64,000 bases of DNA from NCBI RefSeq assembly GCF_900142825.1, contig NZ_FRCH01000001.1, positions 124,001 through 188,000 on the forward strand, given 5' to 3'. A program made the position numbers and the translations under genes. Source of the stretch: Rhodanobacter sp. OK091 (GTDB lineage: Bacteria > Pseudomonadota > Gammaproteobacteria > Xanthomonadales > Rhodanobacteraceae). This document shows, one piece after another, positions 34,657 through 43,490 of this stretch; within the stretch, counting starts at the first letter, position 1, and every line of letters begins with the position of its first letter. The notes below the pieces were generated by a model. The model saw nothing but the letters and a program-made list of their open reading frames with translations, was not told the DNA's origin and ran no database searches.

Positions 34657-36027
34657 ATGCTGGAGTGGATGAGAGCCGCGTTGCTACTTGTTCTGCTGAC
34701 CATGGCAGGCGCCGCTGCGGCACAGCACATCAGCCCTACACCGCCCATGGGCTGGAACAGCTGGGATGCTTACGGATTAACCATCAGTGAGCCCGACTTC
34801 AAGGCCAACGCGGTGGAGCTCGCCAAGCTGCGCGCCTATGGCTGGACCTACGCGGTGATCGATCAAGGCTGGTACATGAGCAATCCGTTCGGCGACAAAC
34901 TGCAAACCCGCGGCTACACGCTGGATGCGAACGGCCTACTGATTCCGGCAATCCATCGGTTCCCCTCTTCCGCCGATGGACAAGGTTTCAAGCCGTTGGC
35001 CGATTGGGTGCATGCGCAAGGACTGAAGTTCGGCATCCACATCGTGAGGGGCATTCCGAAGCAGGCCGTGGCGGCCGATCTGCCGATCGCCGGCTCCGGG
35101 TTTCGCGCAAAGGACGCTGCCGACACGGCGGAGACCTGCCCTTGGGACGACAGCAACTACGGAGTGCGAGATACACCGGCCGGACAAGCTTATTACGATG
35201 CCATGCTGGCGTTATACGCAGCCTGGGGGGTGGACTTCCTCAAAGTCGACTGCATTGCCGACCATCCCTACAGGATCAGCGAGATCCGCCAGATCGCCGA
35301 AGCCATCAAGAAGACCGGACGACCGATCGTGCTGAGCCTATCGCCCGGTCCTACTCAGCTTTCGCATGCCACGGAGATCCGCCGATTCGGGCAGATGTGG
35401 CGCATCTCCAACGATATGTGGGATGGCTGGTCATTCGTCCATGAGCATCGTGATGACGACTTCCCCATGGGCATACGCGACGTCTTCGATCGCCTGCCGC
35501 CATGGGCCGGTCAGGCCCGCGATGGCCACTGGCCCGATGCCGACATGCTGCCGTTCGGCATGCTGGCGCCCCACCCGGGCCTGGGTGTGGCACGCCGATC
35601 GCGCTTGACCGTGGATGAGGAGCGCACGTTACTAAGCCTGCTCGCCATGGCCCGCTCGCCGCTTATCCTGGGCGCCAATCTGACGAAGCTGGACGAGACC
35701 ACACGCCGACTGATCACCAACAAGGATGTCATCGCGGTCAATCAGCATAGCCACGACAACCACCCGGTCGTCCATTTGCCAAAAGGATTCGATCACGCGC
35801 GCGTCTGGGTAGCCTCCGGCAGCAGCGACGAGCGCTACCTGGCTATATTCAATCTGGATGACAAACCAGTTTCGCTGAAGGCGTCGTGGGACGGACTGGG
35901 GTTAGGCTCCGGCATGTACAGCGCCCGCGATCTATGGAGCGGCCACCCGTTTGACGCGTCCAGTCGTCTCGAGATCGACTTGCCCATGCACGGATGCGCG
36001 CTATTTGCAGTGCGGCGAATCCACTGA
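34657..36027 (+). CDS. Exported GH27-family alpha-galactosidase
   Basis: 456 residues from ATG 34657 (GGGAG upstream). Signal peptide with cut after AAAAQ, then ISPTPPMGWNSWDAYGLTIS, the classic GH27 opening. WTYAVIDQGW follows, then DFLKVDC with the nucleophile Asp (about 198) and WRISNDMWDGW with the acid/base Asp (about 253), LGVARRSRLTVDEERTLLSLLAMARSPLILG, and a C-terminal beta-sandwich (YLAIFNLDDKPVSL). It hydrolyses terminal alpha-galactosides (or beta-L-arabinopyranosides, as some GH27 do) in the periplasm. Xyloglucan or galactomannan side chains are plausible substrates. Confidence 0.92.
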   Translation: MLEWMRAALLLVLLTMAGAAAAQHISPTPPMGWNSWDAYGLTISEPDFKANAVELAKLRAYGWTYAVIDQGWYMSNPFGDKLQTRGYTLDANGLLIPAIHRFPSSADGQGFKPLADWVHAQGLKFGIHIVRGIPKQAVAADLPIAGSGFRAKDAADTAETCPWDDSNYGVRDTPAGQAYYDAMLALYAAWGVDFLKVDCIADHPYRISEIRQIAEAIKKTGRPIVLSLSPGPTQLSHATEIRRFGQMWRISNDMWDGWSFVHEHRDDDFPMGIRDVFDRLPPWAGQARDGHWPDADMLPFGMLAPHPGLGVARRSRLTVDEERTLLSLLAMARSPLILGANLTKLDETTRRLITNKDVIAVNQHSHDNHPVVHLPKGFDHARVWVASGSSDERYLAIFNLDDKPVSLKASWDGLGLGSGMYSARDLWSGHPFDASSRLEIDLPMHGCALFAVRRIH

Positions 36028-36108
36028 TGTCGTCGCAGCGCGCGGTTGGTCGACAAGGATTGAGCGAGCTCTAAACCGTCCAGCTACTCAAAGCGGGGGG
36101 CGTCGGAT

Positions 36109-36285
36109 GTGCAATGGGCCGACAAGGCGGTGTTGAAAAACGATTCGCACGGTCACTACGCCCTGGGCTTCGCTTGCCAGTATGGTGACGGCAAACCGGT
36201 GGATCCGGCGCAGGCGTGGCGTGTGCTACCGCCGGATACGGAGGGCGCACATGACGTGCTGTGCTGCTCTGGCGCATCAGGCGGA
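36109..36285 (+). pseudogene. Possible Sel1-repeat protein fragment
   Basis: The frame reads DSHGHYALGFACQYGDGKPV then DPAQAWR, matching the A..LG..Y..GDG...D..QAW pattern of a Sel1 repeat. It has no proper start or upstream repeats, and its frame overlaps the next gene. Possibly a relic; chance is not excluded. Confidence 0.35.
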
Positions 36286-36304
36286 GCGTTCATGGTCCGA
36301 ACGG

Positions 36305-37855
36305 CTATTTCTGATCGATGGCGACGACCGCAACCGACTTGGCCGGCAGGTCGAAAGTCAACCTCCCGCGCTCGCTTCGCCCCGAATAGGCGACCGGGTG
36401 GATCGTGTCCGGCGCAGCGAAATTATTGTGGGTATCCATCTTCGGCCCGGTCAGGATCTGGCCGCTCGCCGTGCCGGTCAGCCCGGTCACGACCTGCGCG
36501 GCGCGATCGGGATCGAGATTGACCAGCGCGAGGTAGAGCTTGCCGTCGGTGCTGCGCGCGGCCGCAGCATCGACCATCGGCAGGTCGTACTTGCCCTCCA
36601 CATACTGGGGGCCGCTGATCGTTGCCGGGTAAGGCGTTGCGCCCTGGAACGGCACGTACATGTGGAAGACGTGATAGGTGGGCGTCAGCAACATCTTGTC
36701 GCCATCGGTCAGCACCATGGCTTGCAACACGTTGACCATTTGCGCGATCGCCGCGAGCTTCACCCGGTCGGTATGGCGGAAGAAAATGTCGAGGGTCAGC
36801 GCCGCCACTTCGGCATCGCGCAGCGTGTTCTGCTGGTAGAGGAAACCGGGATGGCTACCGGGTTCCTGGTCGTACCAGGTACCCCATTCGTCGACGTAGA
36901 GCGCGACCTTCTTGTCGGGATCATATTTGTCCATGATCGCCGAATGCTTGACGATCAGCGTGTTCATGTAACGCGCCTTGCTGAGCGTTGCCGCCCACTC
37001 GTTCTCGCTGAAGCCGGTGGCCGATCCCTTGTGCTGCCAGGAGGGGCCCGGGATGGTGTAATAGTGCAGGCTGATGGCGCCCATCTGTTTGGCCGCATCG
37101 CGCATCATCGTGTCGGTCCAGGCGTAGTCCGCGTCGCTAGGCCCCGAGGCGACCTTGACGAAGGCGGGAGCGCCCGGCGCCGGATTGACAAACGTGGCGT
37201 AACGATTGAACAGGTCGGCGGCGTAGTCGGCTTTCATGCTGCCGCCGCAGCCCCATAATTCGTTGCCGAAGCCGACATACTTCAGGTTGCTCCACGGCTT
37301 GTCGCGGCCGTTGGCGCGCCGCTCCTGCGCGAGCGCGGAATCGCCGCTGGCGGTCATGTACTGCACCCATTGCCGTCCATCATAGGCCGGCAGCGAGCCC
37401 AGGTTGAGCGAGACATAGGCTGCCGCGCCCAGCGCTTCGGTGTAGTCCATGAACTCGTTTGTGCCGAAGCTGTTGTCGTCGGTGACGCCACCCCAGTTGG
37501 TGTTGATCCCCTTGGGCCGCCTGGCGGCAGGACCGATACCGTCGCGCCAGTCGTAGGTGTCGGCGAAGCAGCCGCCGGGCCAGCGGATCGCCGGTACGCG
37601 GAGCGCCTTCAGCGCACTCATCACGTCGGTTCGATAACCGTTCCGGTTCGGAACCGACGAATGAGGGCCGACCCAGATGCCGTCATAGATGCCGCGGCCG
37701 AGATTTTCCGCGAATTGTCCCTCGACCGCGGGCTCGATGACCGAGCCGGGGTGGGCCAGGTCGATGGTCAGCGTGACGTGGGCCGGGGCGATCTGCGCGA
37801 TCGCCGGTGTCGACAGGACCATGGCTGCAACAGCGGCAACAAGCGTTCGTTTCAT
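36305..37855 (-). CDS. Exported GH51-family alpha-L-arabinofuranosidase
   Basis: 516 residues from ATG 37855 with AGGAA upstream. Signal peptide VAAVAAMVLSTPAIAQ. VPAIRWPGGCFADTYDWRDGIGP (about 92-114) and YVGFGNELWGCGG with the acid/base Glu (about 205) are GH51 signatures; VALYVDEWGTWYDQEPG carries the nucleophile Glu (about 300). A C-terminal beta-sandwich ends the protein (GRLTFDLPAKSVAVVAI). It releases arabinofuranose from xyloglucan or arabinoxylan, consistent with the neighbouring GH31, GH27 and esterase genes. Confidence 0.93.
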   Translation of the reverse strand: MKRTLVAAVAAMVLSTPAIAQIAPAHVTLTIDLAHPGSVIEPAVEGQFAENLGRGIYDGIWVGPHSSVPNRNGYRTDVMSALKALRVPAIRWPGGCFADTYDWRDGIGPAARRPKGINTNWGGVTDDNSFGTNEFMDYTEALGAAAYVSLNLGSLPAYDGRQWVQYMTASGDSALAQERRANGRDKPWSNLKYVGFGNELWGCGGSMKADYAADLFNRYATFVNPAPGAPAFVKVASGPSDADYAWTDTMMRDAAKQMGAISLHYYTIPGPSWQHKGSATGFSENEWAATLSKARYMNTLIVKHSAIMDKYDPDKKVALYVDEWGTWYDQEPGSHPGFLYQQNTLRDAEVAALTLDIFFRHTDRVKLAAIAQMVNVLQAMVLTDGDKMLLTPTYHVFHMYVPFQGATPYPATISGPQYVEGKYDLPMVDAAAARSTDGKLYLALVNLDPDRAAQVVTGLTGTASGQILTGPKMDTHNNFAAPDTIHPVAYSGRSERGRLTFDLPAKSVAVVAIDQK

Positions 37856-37949
37856 TCTTTGATTCCTGGCTTGAGTAGAAACAGGCAGCGATTGCAGACA
37901 GGAGTCCGCCGGCCTTTGATCGGCCGGTCTGCGGACCCGTCTGCTCGGT

Positions 37950-40370
37950 CTACAATCCACTGCCATCTATCACGGTAACGACAGCCGAATCCGGTCCACT
38001 CCAGGCCGGCGCTCCCTGATGTTTCAGTTGATGGGCGGCATCATCCCAAGTCAGCTCGGAGAGCGAGTATTTGCCCTGCTCGTAGCCGTAGGACTTCCCG
38101 TCATCTCTGAAGAGCGTAAAGCCGCCATCCGCGCCCGGATATACCTTTACCGACACGATTCGCTGCGCTTGCTGGGCGCTGCCATCGTCCTGCCCCAGCG
38201 GCACGATGCTTCCCGCTTTTACAAACAGCGGCAGCGTATCGATGGGCGCATCCACCTCGATCGTCTGCCCACCGTGCAGGCGCTGATTCGTCCAGTAGTT
38301 GTACCAATCGCAGCCTGCCGGCAGATACACGCTTCGACGGGTGGCGCCCTGCTCTGTAACCGGAGCGACCAGGAAAGCCGGCCCATACATGTATTCATCG
38401 GGGATATCCGCAACTTTTGGATCATCCGGAAAATCCATGAACAGCGCGCGCATGTACGGCGCGCCGGTCCGGTAGCTGCGATAGGCCACCGAATACGTGT
38501 ACGGCAACAGCTGGTAGCGAAGCTTCAGGTATTTCGCCAGGATCGGTTCGGCTTGCTTGCCGTAGGACCATATTTCGTTGTGATTCCTTTCCCCGTGTGC
38601 ACGCATCACCGGCTGAAACACGCCCCATTCAAACCAGCGTACGAACAGTTCGGGATAGTCCTCGTAGTTTCCGATCGTATCGCGCGCGTCGGAACCGTCG
38701 ATCAAAGGCCTATGTGCCTCATGGTAGTCGGCTGGGATGATCGGCGAAAAAAAACCCGCGATATCGGTGTCCCAGTATGGCAAGCCCGTCGCGGTAAAGT
38801 TGAGCCCTGCCGGAATGGATCGCTTGAGCATGTCCCAGGTCGCGAAAATATCGCTCGACCAGAAGACGGTGCCGTTGCGTTGCGCGCCCAGATAAGCCGC
38901 GCGCGCGAGAATCATCACTCTTCGGCTATTGCCGAAATCACGCCGGAATCCTTCGTACACCGAAGCGGTATGAAACAACGGATACACGTTGTAGAAGCGT
39001 GTGCCCGAGCCGATCCAGAACACGTCCTTCGCCGGATCGATGTCCGGCTCCGTTTCATCGAGCCATACATAATCGAAGCCGTACGGCTTGATGTAGCGAT
39101 CGCGGATTTCTTGCCAGAACCACTTTGCCGCAGCCGGATTCGTGGTGTCGATATTCGGCCCGATGATCGCCTTGAAGCCGCCCGGGTCCGGCACGCCATC
39201 CCGCGTATGCACCAGCCAGCCCTTGCTGGCGAGCATGTCATAGAACAGCGATTCCTTTGAGAAGTGCGGCCATACGCTCAGCAGCGTGTCCACACCCATC
39301 GCATGCAAGCGGCGGTTCATGGCGGCGGGATCCGGCCAGCGCGTCGGGTCCAGGTCCAGGTTTCCTTGCTTGGTCATGTTGAGAAAATCGACCACCATCA
39401 CACCCAGCGGAAGATTTTTTCGGCGGTACTCGTCGGCAACGGCCTGGATCTGCGCCTGCGTCGAGTAGATCGCCTTGCTTTGGATATAACCGTAGGCCTT
39501 CCTGGGCAGCAGGTGGGTCACACCCGTCAGCAGGCGGTAGCCTTCGTAAATCTCGTCGGCGCTGTTTCCCGCGATGACGAAATAGGAGACGCGATCACCC
39601 ACTTCCGATGACCAGACGTTCTGGTCATTGAGGCCGAGCTGTATGGTTGTTTTCGAAGGGTTGTCCCAAACCAGGCCATAGCCAAGGCTCGACATCATGA
39701 AGGGAACGCAGACGTTCTCGCCGCCCAGCGCGGAATAATCGTGCCAGCAACGGATCTCATGATCGCGCAGGTCCATCCATCCCTTCTGCTGCTGCCCGAG
39801 CCCAAAGTAGTGCTCGTCGGCAGGCGAATCGAACGTGGCGGCAACGCGAAAACCCCTTGCGCCAGCGTCCGCCTGCGCTACCTCCGGCTGTTCGGGTGCC
39901 ATGGTCCACGTGCGCATGCGCAACAGCGTCTTGCCCTCGGCATTGGTGATCCTCAGCGCGTCGTTGAACGTACCTCGATCATTCCATCCTCCGAAGTACT
40001 TTTCGCGCAGTTGCTGGTTCAGCGCGTCCAGGGGCATGCGCTTCGGGAGTTCGTCACGCGTAAGGTCCCCGGACGCCACTCGCACGACCATCTTCGCCGA
40101 ACGAAAAACGTCGTCGCCTGCCGCATCGCGCGTATGCGCCCATCCTTGGGCCGAGGGTTTAGCCTCAAACCCGTATCCAGGCGAACTCACCACAGCCGCC
40201 CGATCTACGCTCAGCGTTACCCGCAAGACGTTCGGCGCATACGGTTCGAGTGAAATGGTTCTTCCGTCCCGCTGCAGCACGAGAGGAGCATCCCGGGCGA
40301 CCGCAGTGCCGTTCAGCGACACGCTCAAGAGCAACGCGCAGAGTCCGCCCGGGAGTAGTTTCCTCATCAT
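37950..40370 (-). CDS. Exported GH31-family alpha-xylosidase/alpha-glucosidase-like enzyme
   Basis: 806 residues from ATG 40370, with a signal peptide (LLPGGLCALLLSVSLNGTAVA). An N-terminal galactose-mutarotase-like sheet precedes the barrel. Landmarks are FGLGQQQKGWMDLRDHEIRC near 190, GVMVVDFLNMTKQGNLDLDP near 330, YVWLDETEPDI with the nucleophile Asp (about 435), ILARAAYLGAQRNGTVFWSSD, LPYWDTDIAGFFS and GERNHNEIWSYG. The WLDETEPD form is typical of alpha-xylosidase-type GH31. Together with GH27, GH51 and an SGNH esterase this suggests xyloglucan side-chain trimming. It and the GH51 gene are on the same strand, 94 bp apart, likely one operon. Confidence 0.92.
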   Translation of the reverse strand: MMRKLLPGGLCALLLSVSLNGTAVARDAPLVLQRDGRTISLEPYAPNVLRVTLSVDRAAVVSSPGYGFEAKPSAQGWAHTRDAAGDDVFRSAKMVVRVASGDLTRDELPKRMPLDALNQQLREKYFGGWNDRGTFNDALRITNAEGKTLLRMRTWTMAPEQPEVAQADAGARGFRVAATFDSPADEHYFGLGQQQKGWMDLRDHEIRCWHDYSALGGENVCVPFMMSSLGYGLVWDNPSKTTIQLGLNDQNVWSSEVGDRVSYFVIAGNSADEIYEGYRLLTGVTHLLPRKAYGYIQSKAIYSTQAQIQAVADEYRRKNLPLGVMVVDFLNMTKQGNLDLDPTRWPDPAAMNRRLHAMGVDTLLSVWPHFSKESLFYDMLASKGWLVHTRDGVPDPGGFKAIIGPNIDTTNPAAAKWFWQEIRDRYIKPYGFDYVWLDETEPDIDPAKDVFWIGSGTRFYNVYPLFHTASVYEGFRRDFGNSRRVMILARAAYLGAQRNGTVFWSSDIFATWDMLKRSIPAGLNFTATGLPYWDTDIAGFFSPIIPADYHEAHRPLIDGSDARDTIGNYEDYPELFVRWFEWGVFQPVMRAHGERNHNEIWSYGKQAEPILAKYLKLRYQLLPYTYSVAYRSYRTGAPYMRALFMDFPDDPKVADIPDEYMYGPAFLVAPVTEQGATRRSVYLPAGCDWYNYWTNQRLHGGQTIEVDAPIDTLPLFVKAGSIVPLGQDDGSAQQAQRIVSVKVYPGADGGFTLFRDDGKSYGYEQGKYSLSELTWDDAAHQLKHQGAPAWSGPDSAVVTVIDGSGL

Positions 40371-40855
40371 GCAATATCCCACCCAATCATTCGGCCGATG
40401 CCGTTTTGAAAATCCATCACGCTTGAGCTTCGCACCGAGGTTTTACCTCCGATGTTCTTCCTTCTCTCGTGCCCCGTGGGAATGCCCTGAACTGTTGCTG
40501 TGCGCTTGAAATTGACCAGGGTGGGCTGACCGAACATGTCGGCACCCGGTCAGACGCGCACCGCTCGCGGTCGACCTGCGCCAGCGGCCGATCCTTCCGG
40601 TGTCGACGGCGCTGCCGCCGCCGTCTTCGGGTTCATGCTGCGGCGATGGCTTAGAGTGTGCAATTACGATATTGCCTAGAACGACTGACGTTTCTTCATT
40701 TGCACTCGCCGCAAATGCCCCTGTGAGGTGGCCCCATTCACTCGTGCTAGCCCCGGACAGGAAACCCGGAGTAGTCCGGGCGATGTTTGACTTGTCTTGG
40801 ATCAGACGTGACGGAATGACTGCCGCACTTCCCGGCAACCACATGGGCGGATGAC
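40371..40855. other. Intergenic region upstream of GH31
   Basis: About 485 bp, presumably including the GH31/GH51 promoter near 40380-40450. No gene or strong repeat was recognised. Confidence 0.4.
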
Positions 40856-40975
40856 ATGGGCACTCCACACGGCGTACACCGCTTTGCTCTGCTGTTCAAT
40901 GCGAACAAGGTCTACGATCGCCAGATCATCACTGGGGCCGGTACCTACCTGACTTCGACCCGGGGGAATCCGATG
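40856..40975 (+). pseudogene. Truncated xylR-like regulator (N-terminal fragment)
   Basis: From ATG 40856 the frame reads MGTPHGVHRFALLFNANK then VYDRQIITGAGTYLTSTRGN, after which similarity ends. From memory, XylR (AraC-family xylose regulator) starts with HRI.LLFNANK.YDR...G.GEYL, a close match. The LacI-like sensor and the AraC DNA-binding domain are missing. Its place next to the GH31 alpha-xylosidase suggests a former local regulator lost when accessory DNA arrived. Confidence 0.72.
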
Positions 40976-41121
40976 GTGTGTAGCGCCCGCGGTGTCTGCA
41001 CGCGGAGCTCAAAAGCGGCAATTCGCGACCGGCAGTTATGGGTCGGAAGCAGACCCCGTCCTACCCTCGATAACAGCGGCTAATCGCCCTGCCCTGGGTC
41101 CGAAATCGGCCAGAAGCGGAC

Positions 41122-41178
41122 GATCAACGCTGAAGTTAAGCGGCGGCGAAGCCGTCCGCCTTGAACAAATGGTTAGGT
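41122..41178 (-). repeat. attC-like (59-base-element) recombination site
   Basis: On the minus strand the site starts ACCTAAC (RYYYAAC), includes the stop codon of the DUF4262 gene, continues TTCAAGGCGGACGGC-TTC-GCCGCCGCTTAAC, and ends GTTGATC (GTTRRRY with one mismatch). Length is 57 bp, with strong internal palindromy and a short spacer loop, as in integron attC sites. Confidence 0.72.
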
Positions 41179-41649
41179 GCCTTCCGGTGCCTGCGCGATA
41201 ACAGGTTGGGAGGCCCTGAACTCCGGTGTGGCCTGATGATGCCATGGGAACAGACCGGACCGAGACGGCCAAACAATCTGGTAGAGCGGAAAGTCATTGC
41301 CTTGGTAATACCACTGGCAATAACCAACGTGCTCGTAGTACTCAGTGAGAGGAACCTCAGCGAAACAGCACTGGTAGTTGTTGAGCAGCGCGTCGGTTGG
41401 CTGAGTGAGGTCTAGCGGCGCGCCAGACTTTGCTGCGTCAGCGGCAATGGCAAGGATCTGATGGGCCACCTGGGACGGTAGGCCAAAGATGATGAGCTCA
41501 GGATGCCCGTAGCTTTGGAACAGCCCCACAGTAAACGAGTATGCGACCTGCTCATCCTCGGCGACAATGTTGATGCAATGCCACCCGAAGTTAGCAATGT
41601 CATCAATGACCTTTTGCTCGCTTTTGTCTTCGCCGATCGTGCGAACCAT
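41173..41649 (-). CDS. DUF4262-family protein in an integron-type gene cassette
   Basis: 158 residues from ATG 41649. FGWHCINIVAEDEQVAYSFTVGLFQSYGHPELIIFGLP (about 19-56) is the typical DUF4262 start (GW...V..D...P.F.YTVGL...GHPEL...G), followed by HQILAIAADAAKSG and CQWYYQGNDFPLYQIVWPSRSGLFPW. Function unknown; the family is common in mobile cassettes. GTTAGGT lies ten bases before the ATG (41658-41664), the usual left edge of a cassette, and an attC-like site overlaps the stop. No integrase gene is in the window. Confidence 0.85.
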   Translation of the reverse strand: MVRTIGEDKSEQKVIDDIANFGWHCINIVAEDEQVAYSFTVGLFQSYGHPELIIFGLPSQVAHQILAIAADAAKSGAPLDLTQPTDALLNNYQCCFAEVPLTEYYEHVGYCQWYYQGNDFPLYQIVWPSRSGLFPWHHQATPEFRASQPVIAQAPEGT

Positions 41650-41758
41650 GCAGTGGCACCTAACTACCTGATATACGGACCCGTGGGCCCAGTTATGCAT
41701 CCCCGATCACGTTCGGTAGTTCCGACGCAAAGCCGTGATTCACTTAGAGCTTATCTGC

Positions 41759-41801
41759 GCTGGGTCCGGCTAACAACCGGACGTATAACCGGATCCAGCG
41801 C
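41759..41801. repeat. Nested inverted repeat
   Basis: CGCTGGGTCCGG...CCGGATCCAGCG flank an inner GTCCGGCTAACAACCGGAC. The region is between two accessory genes. It does not satisfy attC rules. Confidence 0.4.
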
Positions 41802-41873
41802 GCCGGCTTTGTCGCGGCATATCGAGTGCCATGCAATGTCTGCCACGGGTCGGTAGCGGGCGCCCTACCCTCA

Positions 41874-42578
41874 CTATCCTCCAGCATGAGACGCGGGTTT
41901 TGTCATGCGGTAGATGGCTGAAGGTGGCGCGGACGGCGTGACTAGCATCACCTTGGCGTCGAACTGGTTCTTTCCGTTGATCACCAAAGTTTGAGTGAAC
42001 TGGTTGAACTGATCGACCAACTTTTGAGTGCTTAACCGTGGACTGTAGACGCCTGTCGTTTGCCCCTGCTGGGAGGCCTGCCCAGCGATGGTCAGCAAGG
42101 AAAGCCCTTCGGACTTGTCACCACCCAACGGAAACTCGAATACTTCTTCTACTCCGTAGCCGTCCCGCATGCCGACGCGGTAGAGGGTGATTGTCCTGGC
42201 GCCGTTTTCCCGGCCAGTGAATGCGTAGGTCCGCCAGTGTGGACCGTCGCTAACCTCGCAGAACTCCGTTCCTCCGGCAGCCCCCTGCCTAGCAAGAGCA
42301 TCCACGTCGACATTGCTCATGTCGCGCCCGTGATCCAGTTTGTAGGTTTTGATCATCACAACGGGTCTACTGCCCGCACCAGCGTCGCCACCTATCTCGT
42401 AAACGACGACGTGAGCGCCAGTTGCATCTCCCAGCTCCCGGAAGAGTTTCCACGAGTCCGGCACTCGGTAGCTAATCGGTGAATCGCCAACCGCCAGCGC
42501 ACTACTCCAGCCAACGAAGAACACCAGGGCCAATAAAAGCGTTGCGCTCGTGCGCGTGATGACTTTCCAAAGCCGCAT
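41874..42578 (-). CDS. Exported hypothetical protein
   Basis: 234 residues from ATG 42578 with GAAGG upstream. A signal peptide (TSATLLLALVFFVGWSSALA) precedes SYRVPDSWKLFRELGDATGAHVVVYEI, VVMIKTYKLDHG, WRTYAFTGRENGARTITLYRVG and VEEVFEFPLGGDKSEGLSLLTIAGQA. The overall pattern (a strand-rich protein of about 200 residues reporting on a single exported domain) resembles several uncharacterised periplasmic proteins. I cannot name a family. It lies between the cassette and the toxin-antitoxin operon, so horizontal origin is possible. Confidence 0.75.
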   Translation of the reverse strand: MRLWKVITRTSATLLLALVFFVGWSSALAVGDSPISYRVPDSWKLFRELGDATGAHVVVYEIGGDAGAGSRPVVMIKTYKLDHGRDMSNVDVDALARQGAAGGTEFCEVSDGPHWRTYAFTGRENGARTITLYRVGMRDGYGVEEVFEFPLGGDKSEGLSLLTIAGQASQQGQTTGVYSPRLSTQKLVDQFNQFTQTLVINGKNQFDAKVMLVTPSAPPSAIYRMTKPASHAGG

Positions 42579-42770
42579 AAACATCCTTCGGTTTGTAGCT
42601 GTCTTCGACAGAATCATGGGGACGTCCAGGCCCCGGGCGGGGCGTCGAGGCTAAACATGTTCAATGTACAGGGCTTCACCTGGGTGATGCTCACTGATCG
42701 ACTTTACGGCACCTGGCACTGCCTCGTGGCCATTGGGAAAAAGAGGTCAAGTTCATTGAAACCGTCGACC

Positions 42771-43121
42771 TCACGCTGCCTGAATCACAAATTCGCTGGC
42801 CGTGGCGACAGGCTGCACGTTACGTGGTGTGCGGCGCATCTCCACCAGCCCATAGCGCTCCATCGTCTTGAGCGTACGCGAGAGATTGCTGGGCGCACGC
42901 CCGGTGAACTCCGCGAGCTGGCTCAACGATTCGGGCTTCTGTTCCCTGATCACCCGCAGCAACGCGCGGTTGTCGTCGGACAACACTTCGGCCAGCGAAC
43001 GCATGGAGGTGAACCAGACTTTCGGCTCGTTGGGGCGTGGCTGATGGTCGCCACGGGCAATGGCCAACGCCCGGGCACGTATGGCTTGCTGGGATGCGAT
43101 GCCGATGACCAATTTTTTCAT
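42771..43121 (-). CDS. Winged-HTH antitoxin of a TumE-type toxin-antitoxin pair
   Basis: 116 residues. SLAEVLSDDNRALLRVIREQ, then KPESLSQLAEFTGRAPSNLSRTLKTMERYGLVEMRR (62-97) is a winged helix-turn-helix of the MarR/HVO_A0114-like type used by TumA antitoxins. Its ATG overlaps the upstream toxin stop (ATGA), so expression is coupled. It should neutralise the toxin and bind the palindrome at 43491 to repress the operon. The toxin-first gene order matches described TumE/TumA pairs. Confidence 0.82.
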   Translation of the reverse strand: MKKLVIGIASQQAIRARALAIARGDHQPRPNEPKVWFTSMRSLAEVLSDDNRALLRVIREQKPESLSQLAEFTGRAPSNLSRTLKTMERYGLVEMRRTPRNVQPVATASEFVIQAA

Positions 43122-43483
43122 GACTTCGTTTTCTCGAGTACGCGGTCGACTTCGTTGAAGAAATCTTCGAGCAACTGCTGCGGGCTGGTGAATTCGTAGG
43201 GCACGCCCTTGTCGCGGACGTGACGATGGCGGTGGTCGTAGGCCAGACGCCGACCTGCATAAAGCTTGCGCTTCGGTGGCGTGACAGCATGCGCATTGTC
43301 GAAGCCGAGCAACCGCGTGCCGTAGCGATCATGCAATGTCAGCGCATAGCGTACGCCGTGAGGCACATGCTCATTCGCCTCTATACGCCACGCCTCGATC
43401 TTGATCCAGTAACCGTCGCCCTGGTCGTAGATCTCGCCGTTGAGCAACAGCAGCGTCTCCAGTCCTACGTCTTCCGTTGACAT
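43118..43483 (-). CDS. TumE/DUF6516-type toxin
   Basis: 121 residues. ETLLLLNGEIYDQGDGYWIKIEAWRIE (9-35), GVRYALTLHDRYGTRLLGFDNAHAV and RHRHVRDKGVPYEFTSPQQLLEDFFNEVDRVL match the DUF6516/TumE layout, in which a D-x-YWI strand is followed by RLLGYDN-like and H-HV-D-G-PY-F blocks. TumE-type proteins are toxic and neutralised by an HTH partner. The toxin gene precedes the antitoxin gene by a 4-bp overlap. It has no signal or membrane segment. Confidence 0.82.
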   Translation of the reverse strand: MSTEDVGLETLLLLNGEIYDQGDGYWIKIEAWRIEANEHVPHGVRYALTLHDRYGTRLLGFDNAHAVTPPKRKLYAGRRLAYDHRHRHVRDKGVPYEFTSPQQLLEDFFNEVDRVLEKTKS

Positions 43484-43490
43484 GACTATA

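Noticed and set aside
40443-40868. 141-codon minus-strand frame between GH31 and the xylR fragment
   Set aside because: Low-complexity Ser/Gly/Arg sequence, no Shine-Dalgarno, no family features; treated as intergenic.
41759-41801. Inverted repeat with GGCTAAC considered as a second attC site
   Set aside because: The heptamers do not fit RYYYAAC/GTTRRRY on both sides and the arms are wrongly spaced.
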